Of a stretch of DNA of 17,057 nt, positions 6,187 to 14,550 are shown piece by piece (positions within the stretch are counted from its first letter, which is position 1; the number at the start of each line of letters is the position of its first letter). The notes under the pieces are model-generated. The model was given only the letters and a program-made list of their open reading frames with translations. It was not told where the DNA came from and did no database searches. The position numbers were made by a program, and so were the translations under genes. Origin of the DNA: an uncultured Armatimonadota bacterium (lineage in GTDB: Bacteria > Armatimonadota > Armatimonadia > Armatimonadales > Armatimonadaceae). Location: the NCBI GenBank assembly GCA_903915615.1, contig CAIWTR010000261.1, forward strand, positions 1 through 17,057, written 5' to 3'.

Positions 6187-7947
6187 CTACAGCCTTGGTC
6201 CCGGTGGCTTCACGGCTGGGCCATCTGGGTTTACGCCCTGTGCCCGCGTTTCACGAGCGTACAGCGCACCATCAACTAGCTGGTAAAGCGTTGCGCCGTT
6301 CTTTCCGGCAAACGCTATCTGGCCGACGGCTTTCGGCTTAGCAGAAGCAAGGATGGCATTTACACGACCGGCTTGGTCCAGAATTTGGATACCGATCGTG
6401 CCTGCGCCATAAAGCCAGCCATTGCGGTCAACAGCGGTTCCAACAATCCCCGCTCCGGTTTGACCGTAAGGAATATAGACATCAAAGTAGGTCTGCATAT
6501 TGGACAGCGTGCCATCCGGTGCAACTGACCAGCTCGCCGCATAGCGACCGACCTTTGGGTCAGGAAACACAACCAGCAGGCTCTGGTCAGGCACGAGCTG
6601 GATGTTCGATGCGCCTGTTCCAGCAGCCGAACCTACATCGCGGCGCTTGCCATCCTTGCCAATAAAGACCAGCTTGCCAGAATCGGTGAGGACATAGCAG
6701 GAACCATCCGTGCGGACAGCCAGAGAGACACCGTTCAGCCCCTTGGCAAGCGTCTTCGATGTGCCATCCGACTGGAGAGCAACAACGGATTTACCAGTCG
6801 TCAACGCATAGGCTCCACCGCCCGCGACGGTCGAAAGCGCTTTGACCGTGCCCGTCTTCTCCCACTTTGTCGTAACTTTGCCATCCGTGCCGAGAACATG
6901 GACTGCATTAGCCGCCGCAACCATGAGGTTGCCAGATGTCGAACCGGCAATGGCCGTGACCGGTGGGAGACCGCTTACAGCAGCCCACGCTTTTGACTCA
7001 TCCAGAGCAATGTTCACGAGGGGCTGGCGTGTCCCGCCGGGCTCCGGGCTTCCCGTCATCCCGCCTCGCCACAACCATCGCATCGCATCCGGGAAAATCG
7101 CCGATGCAAATCGACCATCATGCCCGCCAGGTCCGGTCACATACTTGTGGTCATAACCGGCGAATGCAAGAGCCGCAGCGACATCGGTGTTGCCAATCGG
7201 CCACGAACCAGAGTAGATATCCTGGTCATTCACGGCTTCTTCGAGATAAAGACGAATCGGCTTGCGCTCGAGCTTGCGAATCAGGGATGGATAGTTATGT
7301 CCACCGCGCAGGTCTGTGAACGACGAGATAAAGCCGAGGACTTTCCCGAAGTAGTCCGGGCGTTCCCAGGCAGCGGTGAATGCCGCAATTCCGCCTGAGC
7401 TTCCGCCGCTGATGGCGTGACCACGTGGATCCGCGGTGATGTTCAATTTGTACCGCTTTGTCGCATCCGGGATGAGCTCTTCGATCAGGAAGCGTGCATT
7501 CCGATCATCCATGCCATCGTACTCAACACTCCGGTTGTAGCGTGGCAGCTGCGTCTTTTCGTCAGCGGGTGGAACGACGCCCGGGTTTGCCATGATACAG
7601 ATCGTGGTTGGCATTTCCCCCTTGGCGATGAGGTTGTCGACGATGTTTGGAAGGCGGTAACCACCATCACGGCCAACGTAGCCCCCACCATCCTGAAAGA
7701 CCATCAACGCCGCAGGTTTGGCTGCATCGTATTGCGCAGGGATATAGACCCAGACATCACGGACCGTACCAGGGAACATGCCACCCTTGCTGGTGTACAC
7801 ATAGTGATGCATCACGCCTTGCGGCACACCGGGCTGTGAAAAGGAATCACGGTTTGGTTCGAATTCCTTTTGTGCGATGGCGGCTCCTGCGATGCCAAGA
7901 CAAGCCAATGCGGCGATTAGGGTAGTGGATGATTTCTTGATGTTCAT
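6187..7947 (-). CDS. Secreted esterase fused to a beta-propeller (SMP-30/gluconolactonase-like) domain
   Basis: From the ATG at 7947 the protein has 586 residues. A signal peptide spans 1-25, with cleavage likely after AGAAIA. Residues about 45-295 form an esterase-D-like alpha/beta-hydrolase (PF00756, ferulate/enterochelin esterase type). It has the nucleophile elbow GGSSG at 181-185 (Ser183), NDQD at 240-243 as a possible acid position, and GGHDGRF at 274-280 carrying the catalytic His276. The C-terminal half (about 310-570) is repetitive beta-strand sequence with SMP-30/gluconolactonase-like repeats, for example AVDRNGWLYGAG. It probably acts in the periplasm or outside the cell on ester-linked groups of plant glycosides. 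The start was chosen because it makes ATGA with the MFS stop (7944-7947), gives a proper signal peptide, and has GAGG about seven bases upstream. A longer reading to 8019 lacks these. Substrate unknown. Confidence 0.85.
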   Translation of the reverse strand: MNIKKSSTTLIAALACLGIAGAAIAQKEFEPNRDSFSQPGVPQGVMHHYVYTSKGGMFPGTVRDVWVYIPAQYDAAKPAALMVFQDGGGYVGRDGGYRLPNIVDNLIAKGEMPTTICIMANPGVVPPADEKTQLPRYNRSVEYDGMDDRNARFLIEELIPDATKRYKLNITADPRGHAISGGSSGGIAAFTAAWERPDYFGKVLGFISSFTDLRGGHNYPSLIRKLERKPIRLYLEEAVNDQDIYSGSWPIGNTDVAAALAFAGYDHKYVTGPGGHDGRFASAIFPDAMRWLWRGGMTGSPEPGGTRQPLVNIALDESKAWAAVSGLPPVTAIAGSTSGNLMVAAANAVHVLGTDGKVTTKWEKTGTVKALSTVAGGGAYALTTGKSVVALQSDGTSKTLAKGLNGVSLAVRTDGSCYVLTDSGKLVFIGKDGKRRDVGSAAGTGASNIQLVPDQSLLVVFPDPKVGRYAASWSVAPDGTLSNMQTYFDVYIPYGQTGAGIVGTAVDRNGWLYGAGTIGIQILDQAGRVNAILASAKPKAVGQIAFAGKNGATLYQLVDGALYARETRAQGVNPDGPAVKPPGPRL

Positions 7948-9284
7948 GCGGATGCCTCGACCTTTGCGGATGGAGATGCTTTGAGCGTCAGAGCGACGAT
8001 ACCGGAGATAACAACGCAACCGGCCAGGATAAAGAGTCCCTGCGTGGAGAGATCCTTCGCTTCACCAAGGACTTTCGGCCCGAAGAAGCCTCCGAGGTTA
8101 CCAATCGAGTTGATGAGCGCAAGTCCGGCCGCTAGAGCAGGTGCACCGAGGCGCCCGAGGACAGTTGGAGGCATCGCCCAGAATGGCCCGAGCACACTCC
8201 ACATGCCGCAGACAGCAACGGTCAAGGCGATGAGAGCAGCAAGCTCATACTGTTGCAAGAGAGCAAAGCCGATTAGGCCAGCCGCACCAAGGAACGCAGG
8301 GATCGCAACGTGGTAGCGACGCTCTTGATGCCGGTCAGAGCTCGCAGCATTGAGGACCATCGCGATACCAGTCAATGTAAACACGGGCACACAGACCAGG
8401 CCGACGGCGAGTCCAGATTTGATGCCAAGGTTTGTAAAAGCATCCATACCGCCAGTGGTGACGAGCAGTTTTTTAACCAAGTCTGCGACCCAGAAGCCAA
8501 CTCCGTACATCCCCGTAACGACGAAGAGATACACAGCAGACAGCTTCCACATGTCCGGTTCCTTCAACATCGGAAGGATCGGTCCATGCTCAACCGTCTT
8601 GCTTCCATCGTCAGCGAGACGCCGCTGAATAACCGCCTTTTCAGCGGTCGTGAGCCACTTGGCATCCTCTGGTCCGTTCGGCAGATACCAAAGAACAACC
8701 CCTGACATAATCACAGCAGGAAGGGCCTCAAACAGGAACATTTGCTGCCAGCCCGCCAGACCAAACAGTGGTCCTCGGTCGATGAGGAGTCCGCTGAGCG
8801 GTGATCCAAGGCTGAGCGTGACAGCATTTGCAGTCATAAACAGCGACACCATCTTGGCGCGCTCTTTACTGGTGAACCATGTGGTCAGATACAGCAAGAC
8901 GCCGGGGAAGAAGCCAGCCTCGGCGATGCCAAGGAGGAACCGAAGGCTTACAAAGAGTGGGTAATTGTCTTTTACGTAGATGAAGAGCATCGCGATGATG
9001 CCCCACGTAAACATAATTCTTGCAATCCACTTCTTGGCGCCGACTTTACGCATCACCAAGTTGCTTGGTACTTCAAAAATGAAGTACGCGATGAAGAAGA
9101 TTCCAGCTCCAAAGGCATATTGGGAGCTAGAAAACCAGGGCATCTCCAGCTTGGCAAAGTTGACGTTTACGCGGTCAAGGTAGGCGATGATGTAAAGAAA
9201 GAAGAGAAACGGAATAAGCTTCCGAACCACTTTCTTGATCAGGACATCGTCCTGTGCGGTTACCGTAGAGGATTTTTCAGACAT
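7944..9284 (-). CDS. MFS transporter, anion:cation symporter (ACS) family
   Basis: This is a 446-residue, 12-span permease of the major facilitator superfamily, ACS type (relatives: ExuT, GudP, TtuB, RhmT), which import hexuronates, aldarates and other organic anions with protons. The first span is followed by AYLDRVNVNFAKLEM (34-48), the characteristic ACS sequence. FLLGIAEAGFFPGVLLY lies at the fourth span, and the central polar loop has YLPNGPEDAKWLT. It sits in the inner membrane. The stop overlaps the esterase start by 4 nt, implying one transcript, and it is transcribed divergently from the glycosidase operon. This suggests it imports the product of the esterase. No Shine-Dalgarno is seen before its ATG. 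Exact substrate is not readable from sequence. Confidence 0.9.
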   Translation of the reverse strand: MSEKSSTVTAQDDVLIKKVVRKLIPFLFFLYIIAYLDRVNVNFAKLEMPWFSSSQYAFGAGIFFIAYFIFEVPSNLVMRKVGAKKWIARIMFTWGIIAMLFIYVKDNYPLFVSLRFLLGIAEAGFFPGVLLYLTTWFTSKERAKMVSLFMTANAVTLSLGSPLSGLLIDRGPLFGLAGWQQMFLFEALPAVIMSGVVLWYLPNGPEDAKWLTTAEKAVIQRRLADDGSKTVEHGPILPMLKEPDMWKLSAVYLFVVTGMYGVGFWVADLVKKLLVTTGGMDAFTNLGIKSGLAVGLVCVPVFTLTGIAMVLNAASSDRHQERRYHVAIPAFLGAAGLIGFALLQQYELAALIALTVAVCGMWSVLGPFWAMPPTVLGRLGAPALAAGLALINSIGNLGGFFGPKVLGEAKDLSTQGLFILAGCVVISGIVALTLKASPSAKVEASA

Positions 9285-9384
9285 ATGTAGTATGGTTTCA
9301 CCCTTGGCGACAAGTTATCCTGCCGCGAGGCGATTCGAGACCAGAACTGGCAGGAAGACACGGCCCCGGTGCGGAATCGACAGT
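9285..9384. promoter_or_regulatory. Divergent intergenic control region of the sugar locus
   Basis: This 100-base gap between the two divergent start codons must hold control of both arms if the starts are right. I see no convincing -35/-10 pair on either strand and no good Shine-Dalgarno for either gene. Possible operator-like elements are CCAGAACTGG (9341-9350) and the spaced inverted pair CCTGCC (9319-9324) with GGCAGG (9349-9354). These are weak and may be chance. Confidence 0.35.
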
Positions 9385-11583
9385 ATGTCTTATTTGTCCC
9401 GCCGCCAGCCTTTTGCAGACCTGATCAAGCCACGTTTATCCGACCGAATCAACCTCCTTACACCGCAAGACATTCAAGTGTCCGGCTGGCTCGGCTCCCG
9501 AATTGCATCCAATGGACAAGGCCGCCTTGCCCCGATGGACACCACTCCCCTCCTCGCCGGGTTCAAGCAGCGCCCCGGAAGCCACCCTTGGATTGGTGAG
9601 CATGTTGGCAAGTACCTGGATGCACTCTCCCTCGAATGGGCACGCACCGGTAATGCGGCCATCCGAACAAAGCTGGATCAAACCGTTGCAGAGCTGGTTG
9701 CCTGTGTGGAACCGGATGGCTACCTCGGAACCTACACCCCAGACAAGCGCTTCGGATTGTTCAACGGAGCCGACTGGGATGTCTGGTCACATAAGTACTG
9801 CCTCATCGGGCTTTTGCAGGCGCATCGCTGGACCGGCAATCCCCTCGCACTCGATGCCTGCCGCAAGGTTGGTGACCTTCTGTATGCAAAATTTGCAACG
9901 CAGCCACAGAAGCTTCTCGATGCGGGCACCCATGTTGGGATGGCAGCGACCAGTGTTCTTGAGCCCGTTGTCCTCCTCTATCGCAGGACTGGTGAGCAGC
10001 GCTACCTGATGCTCGCGCACGCGATTGTCGCGGCCATGGAAAGCGAGCGTGGACCACGCATTTTGAGCACACTCCGTACCCATGGCGGTGTTGAAAAAGT
10101 TGCAAATGGCAAAGCGTATGAAATGCTCTCAAACATGGTTGGCCTGTGTGAATACGCGCGAACCATCGGGGATACCGACATCATCCGAACAATCGAAGAA
10201 GCAGCCGCGGATGTCATCGCTAATCACACTTACATCACGGGTTCGATGAGCCACGGGGAACACTTCCACCCACATGGCCAGCTCCCGAACGGCACGAATG
10301 CCAATGTTGGTGAGACATGTGTTACGACGACCTGGATCCAGTTATGCACGCAGCTGCTGCGCCTGACAGGCAAGCCAACCTATGCCGCACAGGTTGAGAA
10401 GGCGGCGTTTAACCATCTCGCAGCTGCACAGCACCCCGATGGCCGTACCTGGTGTTACTACACATCGTTGGATGGCACAAAACCCTACACTCCCGGAATC
10501 AACTGCTGTGTCTCAAGTGGCCCGCGTGCGATGGCCTTGCTCCCCGAGTTGTTTGCCGTCACGGATGCTAAAGGTGGGCTTGTCTTTACATTGCCGGAAT
10601 CATGTAGCATCACGCACCGCGGGAACGTCTGGGTTCAGGAAGTCGAATGGGTGAACAACCACGGAGCCGCAGAAGTACGGTTCCGCTGGACACTGAAATC
10701 TGGTAAGTCGGGCAAATATTCCATTGGGTGGCGTAAACCAACCTGGATAACCTCAAATGGAACATCCCCCATTGCACAGCTTCCATCAACGTGGAAAGTC
10801 GGGCAATCCCGAACATTCACTTGGACGCTGGGTGTCCAACGCTTGGATGGCAAAGACTCTAACAAAACCCTTGCTGCATTCACCTTCGGTCCATGGGTGC
10901 TGTCGGCCGTCGCGGGTAAAAAGTCAACGGATAAACCATCAACATTGGTAGTAACTTCCCAAATGCCACAACAAACTGGCCAAAGGACGTTTGCACTCAA
11001 AACATCCAAAGGCTCTGTTCCCCTTCAACCTTTTGCAGACTGCGGCAGCAGCGGCGAAGACTATTCCGTTTGGCTTCGCACCAATGCGCCGAAGCAACGT
11101 CGTGTGGGTAATGTCCTCCTCGGGGGAACCGAGTCCCGCTCGCGCCCGGGGAACATCAATGGCTCCATCGTGGATGGCGAACCGAAGTCCATCGTCGTAA
11201 CGCACAGTAACACAAGCGAGTTTGGAGACTGGTACGCGGTCAACACCGCTGAACAGGTGGACATCGATAAAATCGTCTTCACCCACGGACATTGTTTCTT
11301 CGATGGCGGGTGGTTTGTGGGAGCCCCGATGGTCGAAGTTCAGGAAGCCCCCGGCGGTCCATGGAAGGCCCTTGGACGCCTGCCGGGTTACCCACAGACG
11401 ACCGCTGACCAGCAGCCCCCGCTCACGGATGGACAAGAATTCACATTCCGACTCCAAGCTCCGCGATCGATTGTGGGAGTCCGTGTCAGCGGCACACCAG
11501 CACATGGCAGCAATCCAAAGCAGAACTTTTCATCCTGTGCCGAGCTCTCCGCATACGCACCAGACCGTCTTCAGAAAAAGTAA
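9385..11583 (+). CDS. GH127-type glycoside hydrolase (beta-L-arabinofuranosidase-like) with C-terminal beta-sandwich domain
   Basis: From the ATG at 9385 the protein has 732 residues. The first ~400 form an (alpha/alpha) barrel of the glycoside hydrolase 127 type (PF07944). Candidate catalytic and zinc residues known from HypBA1 are all present: GEHF with Glu292 as acid/base, GETC with Glu310 and Cys312, and the Cys-Cys pair 374-375, one of which is the nucleophile. The family removes non-reducing beta-L-arabinofuranosyl or related units by a cysteine mechanism. After a beta-sandwich region, the C-terminal ~140 residues resemble a carbohydrate-binding jelly roll. There is no signal peptide, so action is probably cytoplasmic. 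The open frame extends to 9235, but that part overlaps the divergent MFS gene and does not look like family sequence. Specificity could differ from arabinose. Confidence 0.85.
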   Translation: MSYLSRRQPFADLIKPRLSDRINLLTPQDIQVSGWLGSRIASNGQGRLAPMDTTPLLAGFKQRPGSHPWIGEHVGKYLDALSLEWARTGNAAIRTKLDQTVAELVACVEPDGYLGTYTPDKRFGLFNGADWDVWSHKYCLIGLLQAHRWTGNPLALDACRKVGDLLYAKFATQPQKLLDAGTHVGMAATSVLEPVVLLYRRTGEQRYLMLAHAIVAAMESERGPRILSTLRTHGGVEKVANGKAYEMLSNMVGLCEYARTIGDTDIIRTIEEAAADVIANHTYITGSMSHGEHFHPHGQLPNGTNANVGETCVTTTWIQLCTQLLRLTGKPTYAAQVEKAAFNHLAAAQHPDGRTWCYYTSLDGTKPYTPGINCCVSSGPRAMALLPELFAVTDAKGGLVFTLPESCSITHRGNVWVQEVEWVNNHGAAEVRFRWTLKSGKSGKYSIGWRKPTWITSNGTSPIAQLPSTWKVGQSRTFTWTLGVQRLDGKDSNKTLAAFTFGPWVLSAVAGKKSTDKPSTLVVTSQMPQQTGQRTFALKTSKGSVPLQPFADCGSSGEDYSVWLRTNAPKQRRVGNVLLGGTESRSRPGNINGSIVDGEPKSIVVTHSNTSEFGDWYAVNTAEQVDIDKIVFTHGHCFFDGGWFVGAPMVEVQEAPGGPWKALGRLPGYPQTTADQQPPLTDGQEFTFRLQAPRSIVGVRVSGTPAHGSNPKQNFSSCAELSAYAPDRLQKK

Positions 11584-11595
11584 GGAGAGAAATCA

Positions 11596-12660
11596 ATGCG
11601 ATATTTAGGACTTTGCTTTGACCACATGCACATGGGTGACTTGCTACGCCTCGTAGCCGACACGCCTGGATGCTCGATTGCAGGCATTTACGACCCTGAC
11701 ATTCACAAAATGACAGCTGCAATCGAGACGCATTCAATTCCTTCTAACCGGGTCTTTACTGACTTACAAACGGCTTTTGCGCAAGCTGGCGCGGATGCTG
11801 CAATTGTCTGCTCGACGACCGCAGAGCATGCAAACGTCACTGCTGCGGCCTTCGACGCAGGCCTTCATGTGATTTGTGAAAAGCCATTTGCAGCAAATGT
11901 TGCGGATGCTGACCGCATGATCGAGGCCTCTGCGACGGCTAGAAAGACACTTGCCATCAACTGGCCACTCGCCTGGTACCCACCTCACATCACGACAAAG
12001 CGTCTGATCGATGAAGGCACCATTGGGGATGTCCTTGAGGTTCATTTTTATGATGGGAACCGCGGGCCGCTACGGCATCTTGCGGACAAAATCGAGGTTT
12101 CAGAGCAAGACGCGGCTGCCATGAAGCGCGCATCCTGGTGGTACGACCCAGCGCGCGGCGGCGGAAGCCTGCTCGACTATCTCGGCTACGGGACAACACT
12201 TGGAACGTGGTTCCTCGGTGGGCGTGAGCCATTGACGGTCACTGCTATCACGGATAATGTGGATGCGACATTTGTCGATGAGCATGCGATTGTTGTCTGC
12301 CGTTACGCTAGTGGACTCTCAAAATTCGAAACGCGTTGGGGGACCTTTACGGACCCGTGGACCATCCAGCCACAACCCAAATGCGGCTTTGTTGTCGTTG
12401 GAACTTCCGGTACCATCAGCAGCTATGACTATGAGGACCACGTGATGATTCAGACGATGGACCATCCGGTTCCAACACCTGTCGCAGTCGACACTCTCAC
12501 AGCCCCGATGCGTAACATCATCGAGCATTTCGATGCCACTGCCGCATCACCAGAATCACTTCATGCGCCGCTTACGCCGCGTATTTGCCGGATTGGACAG
12601 AAAATTGTAGACCTTGCCGCTGCATCCGCAGCCGCAGGAAGGACTTTGAACTACGTATGA
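11596..12660 (+). CDS. Gfo/Idh/MocA family oxidoreductase, FDHMHMGD subtype
   Basis: This is a 354-residue NAD(P)-dependent dehydrogenase-like protein. The Rossmann start is GLCFDHMHMGDLL (5-17) rather than GxGxxG, as in a known subgroup. The family Lys motif CEKPFAAN is at 94-101. The second-domain signature GGGSLLDYLGYG (188-199) keeps an Asp194, but the histidine normally found a few residues later is replaced by a Gly-Tyr-Gly segment. A strong Shine-Dalgarno, AAGGAGA (11582-11588), overlaps the stop of the glycosidase gene, only 12 bases upstream. It probably oxidises or reduces a sugar, inositol or keto-glycoside intermediate. Whether it is catalytically standard is uncertain because of the missing His. 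Confidence 0.88.
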   Translation: MRYLGLCFDHMHMGDLLRLVADTPGCSIAGIYDPDIHKMTAAIETHSIPSNRVFTDLQTAFAQAGADAAIVCSTTAEHANVTAAAFDAGLHVICEKPFAANVADADRMIEASATARKTLAINWPLAWYPPHITTKRLIDEGTIGDVLEVHFYDGNRGPLRHLADKIEVSEQDAAAMKRASWWYDPARGGGSLLDYLGYGTTLGTWFLGGREPLTVTAITDNVDATFVDEHAIVVCRYASGLSKFETRWGTFTDPWTIQPQPKCGFVVVGTSGTISSYDYEDHVMIQTMDHPVPTPVAVDTLTAPMRNIIEHFDATAASPESLHAPLTPRICRIGQKIVDLAAASAAAGRTLNYV

Positions 12661-13799
12661 GCAAGCAGGACACCCTCCCTACCGATGACCAGTACGCACT
12701 TGTTGCGGCAACAGTCCCCGAGATCGATGCGCCAGCACTTCCGTATATGCCGCCGGCCATCGAGCGAGATGTTCGCTTAGCCATCATCGGCTGTGGAGGT
12801 ATTGCAAGCACGCACCTCGCCGCGTACCAATCCCGTGGCTGGAAGGTCGTAGCGTTCTGTGACATCGATAAAAACCGTGCACAGTCAAGGGCTGACCAGT
12901 TCTTCCCGGATGCGCTCGTCACAGACAACCCTGAGGACATTTTCGCCCTTGACAACCTAGATGCAATCGACATCGCCACGCATACAAGGCACCGGCCACC
13001 ACTGATCAAGCGGGCTATCGAATGCGGACATCATGTGCTGTCGCAAAAGCCATTTGTGACCGACATCCAAACCGGCTCTGAGATGATTGCTCTCGCTAAG
13101 CAAAATGGTGTGATGCTCTGCGTAAATCAAAATGGCCGCTTTGCTCCACACTTTTCGTATATCCGGGAGCTGGTGACATCCGGGACCCTTGGCAGCATCA
13201 CGGGTATCCACACGCAGCTTCACTGGAACCATACCTGGATTGCAGGCACGCCATTTGCCCAAATGCGTGACATTGTGCTCTACGACTTTGCGATTCACTG
13301 GTTTGACTTTGTTGCATCTTTGCTGCCTGTTGATGTCGAAGTAACCGTCACTGCATTTCGTGGTGAGCCGCGCGTTGACCTCGGACTTCCTCCGCTTGAA
13401 GCCACCGCTGTCGCGGAGTGGCCAGGTGGCCGTGCGACGATGTCCTTTGATGCTGGGTGCGTTTACGGCTCCGGCGACTCAACGACGGTTATTGGCACAG
13501 AGGGTAGCGTGAGCACGACGGGCCCAGATGGTGGGACACAAGAGGTCACGCTTAATCTGGCAGCAGGAAGAGCGAAACCGGCTCTGAATGGTAAGTGGTT
13601 CAACGATGGCTTTGCAGGGACGATGGCCGAGCTCCTCGATGCCTCCACTACCGGTCGTGTAGCTCGAAATGGTGCCGAAGGAAATCTTCGTTCTCTGATG
13701 TTGTGCTTTGCCGCCATCGAGAGTGCAGATACAGGCAAGCCTGTCAAAATGGGCTCTGTGACACGGTTGCCAGCCGGGGCAATTCCAGAAAATGCCTAA
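12657..13799 (+). CDS. Gfo/Idh/MocA family oxidoreductase, QKP variant
   Basis: From the ATG at 12657, which forms ATGA with the previous stop, the protein has 380 residues. The first ~38 are an unusual acidic/proline-rich lead before the Rossmann domain with GCGGIA at 45-50. The family EKP motif is QKP (130-132), keeping the Lys. The catalytic-domain Asp and His are present in LYDFAIHWFD (D210, H214). It is likely an NAD(P)-dependent dehydrogenase of a sugar or cyclitol, acting alongside the preceding paralogue. The two share only family-level similarity, so they are not a recent duplication. The open frame extends to 12585, but that overlap with the previous gene has no family match and was rejected. 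Confidence 0.9.
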   Translation: MSKQDTLPTDDQYALVAATVPEIDAPALPYMPPAIERDVRLAIIGCGGIASTHLAAYQSRGWKVVAFCDIDKNRAQSRADQFFPDALVTDNPEDIFALDNLDAIDIATHTRHRPPLIKRAIECGHHVLSQKPFVTDIQTGSEMIALAKQNGVMLCVNQNGRFAPHFSYIRELVTSGTLGSITGIHTQLHWNHTWIAGTPFAQMRDIVLYDFAIHWFDFVASLLPVDVEVTVTAFRGEPRVDLGLPPLEATAVAEWPGGRATMSFDAGCVYGSGDSTTVIGTEGSVSTTGPDGGTQEVTLNLAAGRAKPALNGKWFNDGFAGTMAELLDASTTGRVARNGAEGNLRSLMLCFAAIESADTGKPVKMGSVTRLPAGAIPENA

Positions 13800-14550
13800 A
13801 CACCTCTTGGTCACGGGCAGCTCTGGAATTGCGGCAGCTGCCGTGCGAAAGGCTGCCCGCAGTGGGATGAATGTCACATTTGTAGGCATTGATGCAACCG
13901 AGGTGGCAGAACTTGCAACCCAAACGGGAGCGACTGGACATGTGTGTGACCTACGGGATGAAACGGCTGTAGAAGGTCTCTTCAATTCACTTTCTGGTGT
14001 CACAGATGTGATTCACGTTGCGGGTGGCTCCGGGCGGAGCTTTGGGGATGGACCTTTGGCTGCAGTCAAATTGGATGCCTGGAAGCAGACATTTGACCTC
14101 AATCTGACGACGGCATTTCTCGTGACGCGCGAAGCAGTTCGGATGTTCGAGCGAAACAAAACGAGGGGCAGTATCACGCTGACAGGGACTGCCCTTGCGT
14201 TTCATCCAGAGCCGGACCGCTTTGCAACCGCCGCCTATATGGCATCCAAGAGCGCATTTGTGGGCCTTGTAAACCACACAGCCAGTAAGTACGCGGAAAT
14301 GGGCATCCGTGTCAACGCGGTGCTTCCAGGGCTGACGCGTACCCCGATGAGCATCCGGGCACAGGAAAACCCAGAGATAAGTGCCTTTGCTAAGCGGCGC
14401 CAGCCGCTGACACAGGGCTTTGTCGAGGCGGATGCCATTGCGGATGCCCTTTTGTTTTTCGCATCCGATGCCGCAGCGAGTATCACTGGCCAGCAGCTGC
14501 CCGTAGATGGCGGATGGTCACTTGGAGGACTACAGCATGACCCACAATGA
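13792..14550 (+). CDS. Short-chain dehydrogenase/reductase (SDR)
   Basis: This is a classical-length SDR (252 residues). The cofactor loop reads TGSSGIA (8-14), one residue shorter than the usual TGxxxGxG and with Ala for the last Gly. DL at 53-54, HVAG (75-78) in place of NNAG, NLTTAF with Asn104, YMASK with Tyr149/Lys153, and the C-terminal ITGQQLPVDGGWS are all recognisable. The catalytic Ser expected about 13 residues before Tyr is not there; the local sequence is TGTALAFHPEPDRFATAAY, so Thr131 or Thr133 may substitute after a small insertion. It overlaps the preceding gene by 8 bases and the next by 14. Probably acts on a sugar or sugar acid in the same pathway. Confidence 0.88.
   Translation: MPKHLLVTGSSGIAAAAVRKAARSGMNVTFVGIDATEVAELATQTGATGHVCDLRDETAVEGLFNSLSGVTDVIHVAGGSGRSFGDGPLAAVKLDAWKQTFDLNLTTAFLVTREAVRMFERNKTRGSITLTGTALAFHPEPDRFATAAYMASKSAFVGLVNHTASKYAEMGIRVNAVLPGLTRTPMSIRAQENPEISAFAKRRQPLTQGFVEADAIADALLFFASDAAASITGQQLPVDGGWSLGGLQHDPQ
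14524..14528 (+). promoter_or_regulatory. Shine-Dalgarno that fixes the SIS gene start
   Basis: GGAGG lies 8 bases before the ATG at 14537, inside the end of the SDR gene. It favours that ATG over the upstream in-frame ATG at 14507, which has no comparable site and would add ten residues not seen in the family. Confidence 0.7.

Noticed and set aside
7948..8019. Longer start for the esterase gene
   Set aside because: The extra 24 residues are Arg-rich shadow of the MFS gene end; the ATG at 7947 gives a textbook signal peptide and an ATGA overlap.
9319..9354. CCTGCC/GGCAGG spaced inverted repeat as a firm operator
   Set aside because: Arms are only six bases with 24 bases between them; kept only as a weak note in the intergenic entry.
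9235..9384. Upstream extension of the GH127-like gene to an ATG at 9235
   Set aside because: It overlaps the start of the divergent MFS gene on the other strand, has no family-like sequence or signal peptide, and the family-like protein begins at the ATG at 9385.
10939..11505. 188-codon open frame on the minus strand
   Set aside because: Antisense to the glycosidase gene, with the low-complexity Arg/Cys-rich look of a shadow frame and no recognisable domain.
12585..12656. Longer start for the second Gfo/Idh gene
   Set aside because: These residues lie wholly inside the preceding gene in another frame and match nothing; ATG 12657 overlaps the previous stop as ATGA.
11657..13799. Tandem gene duplication of the two Gfo/Idh genes
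   Set aside because: They share only family-level motifs, differ in Rossmann start, Lys motif and catalytic region, and show no obvious nucleotide repeats.
14507..14536. Earlier ATG for the SIS gene
   Set aside because: No ribosome-binding site precedes it, whereas GGAGG is well placed for the ATG at 14537.
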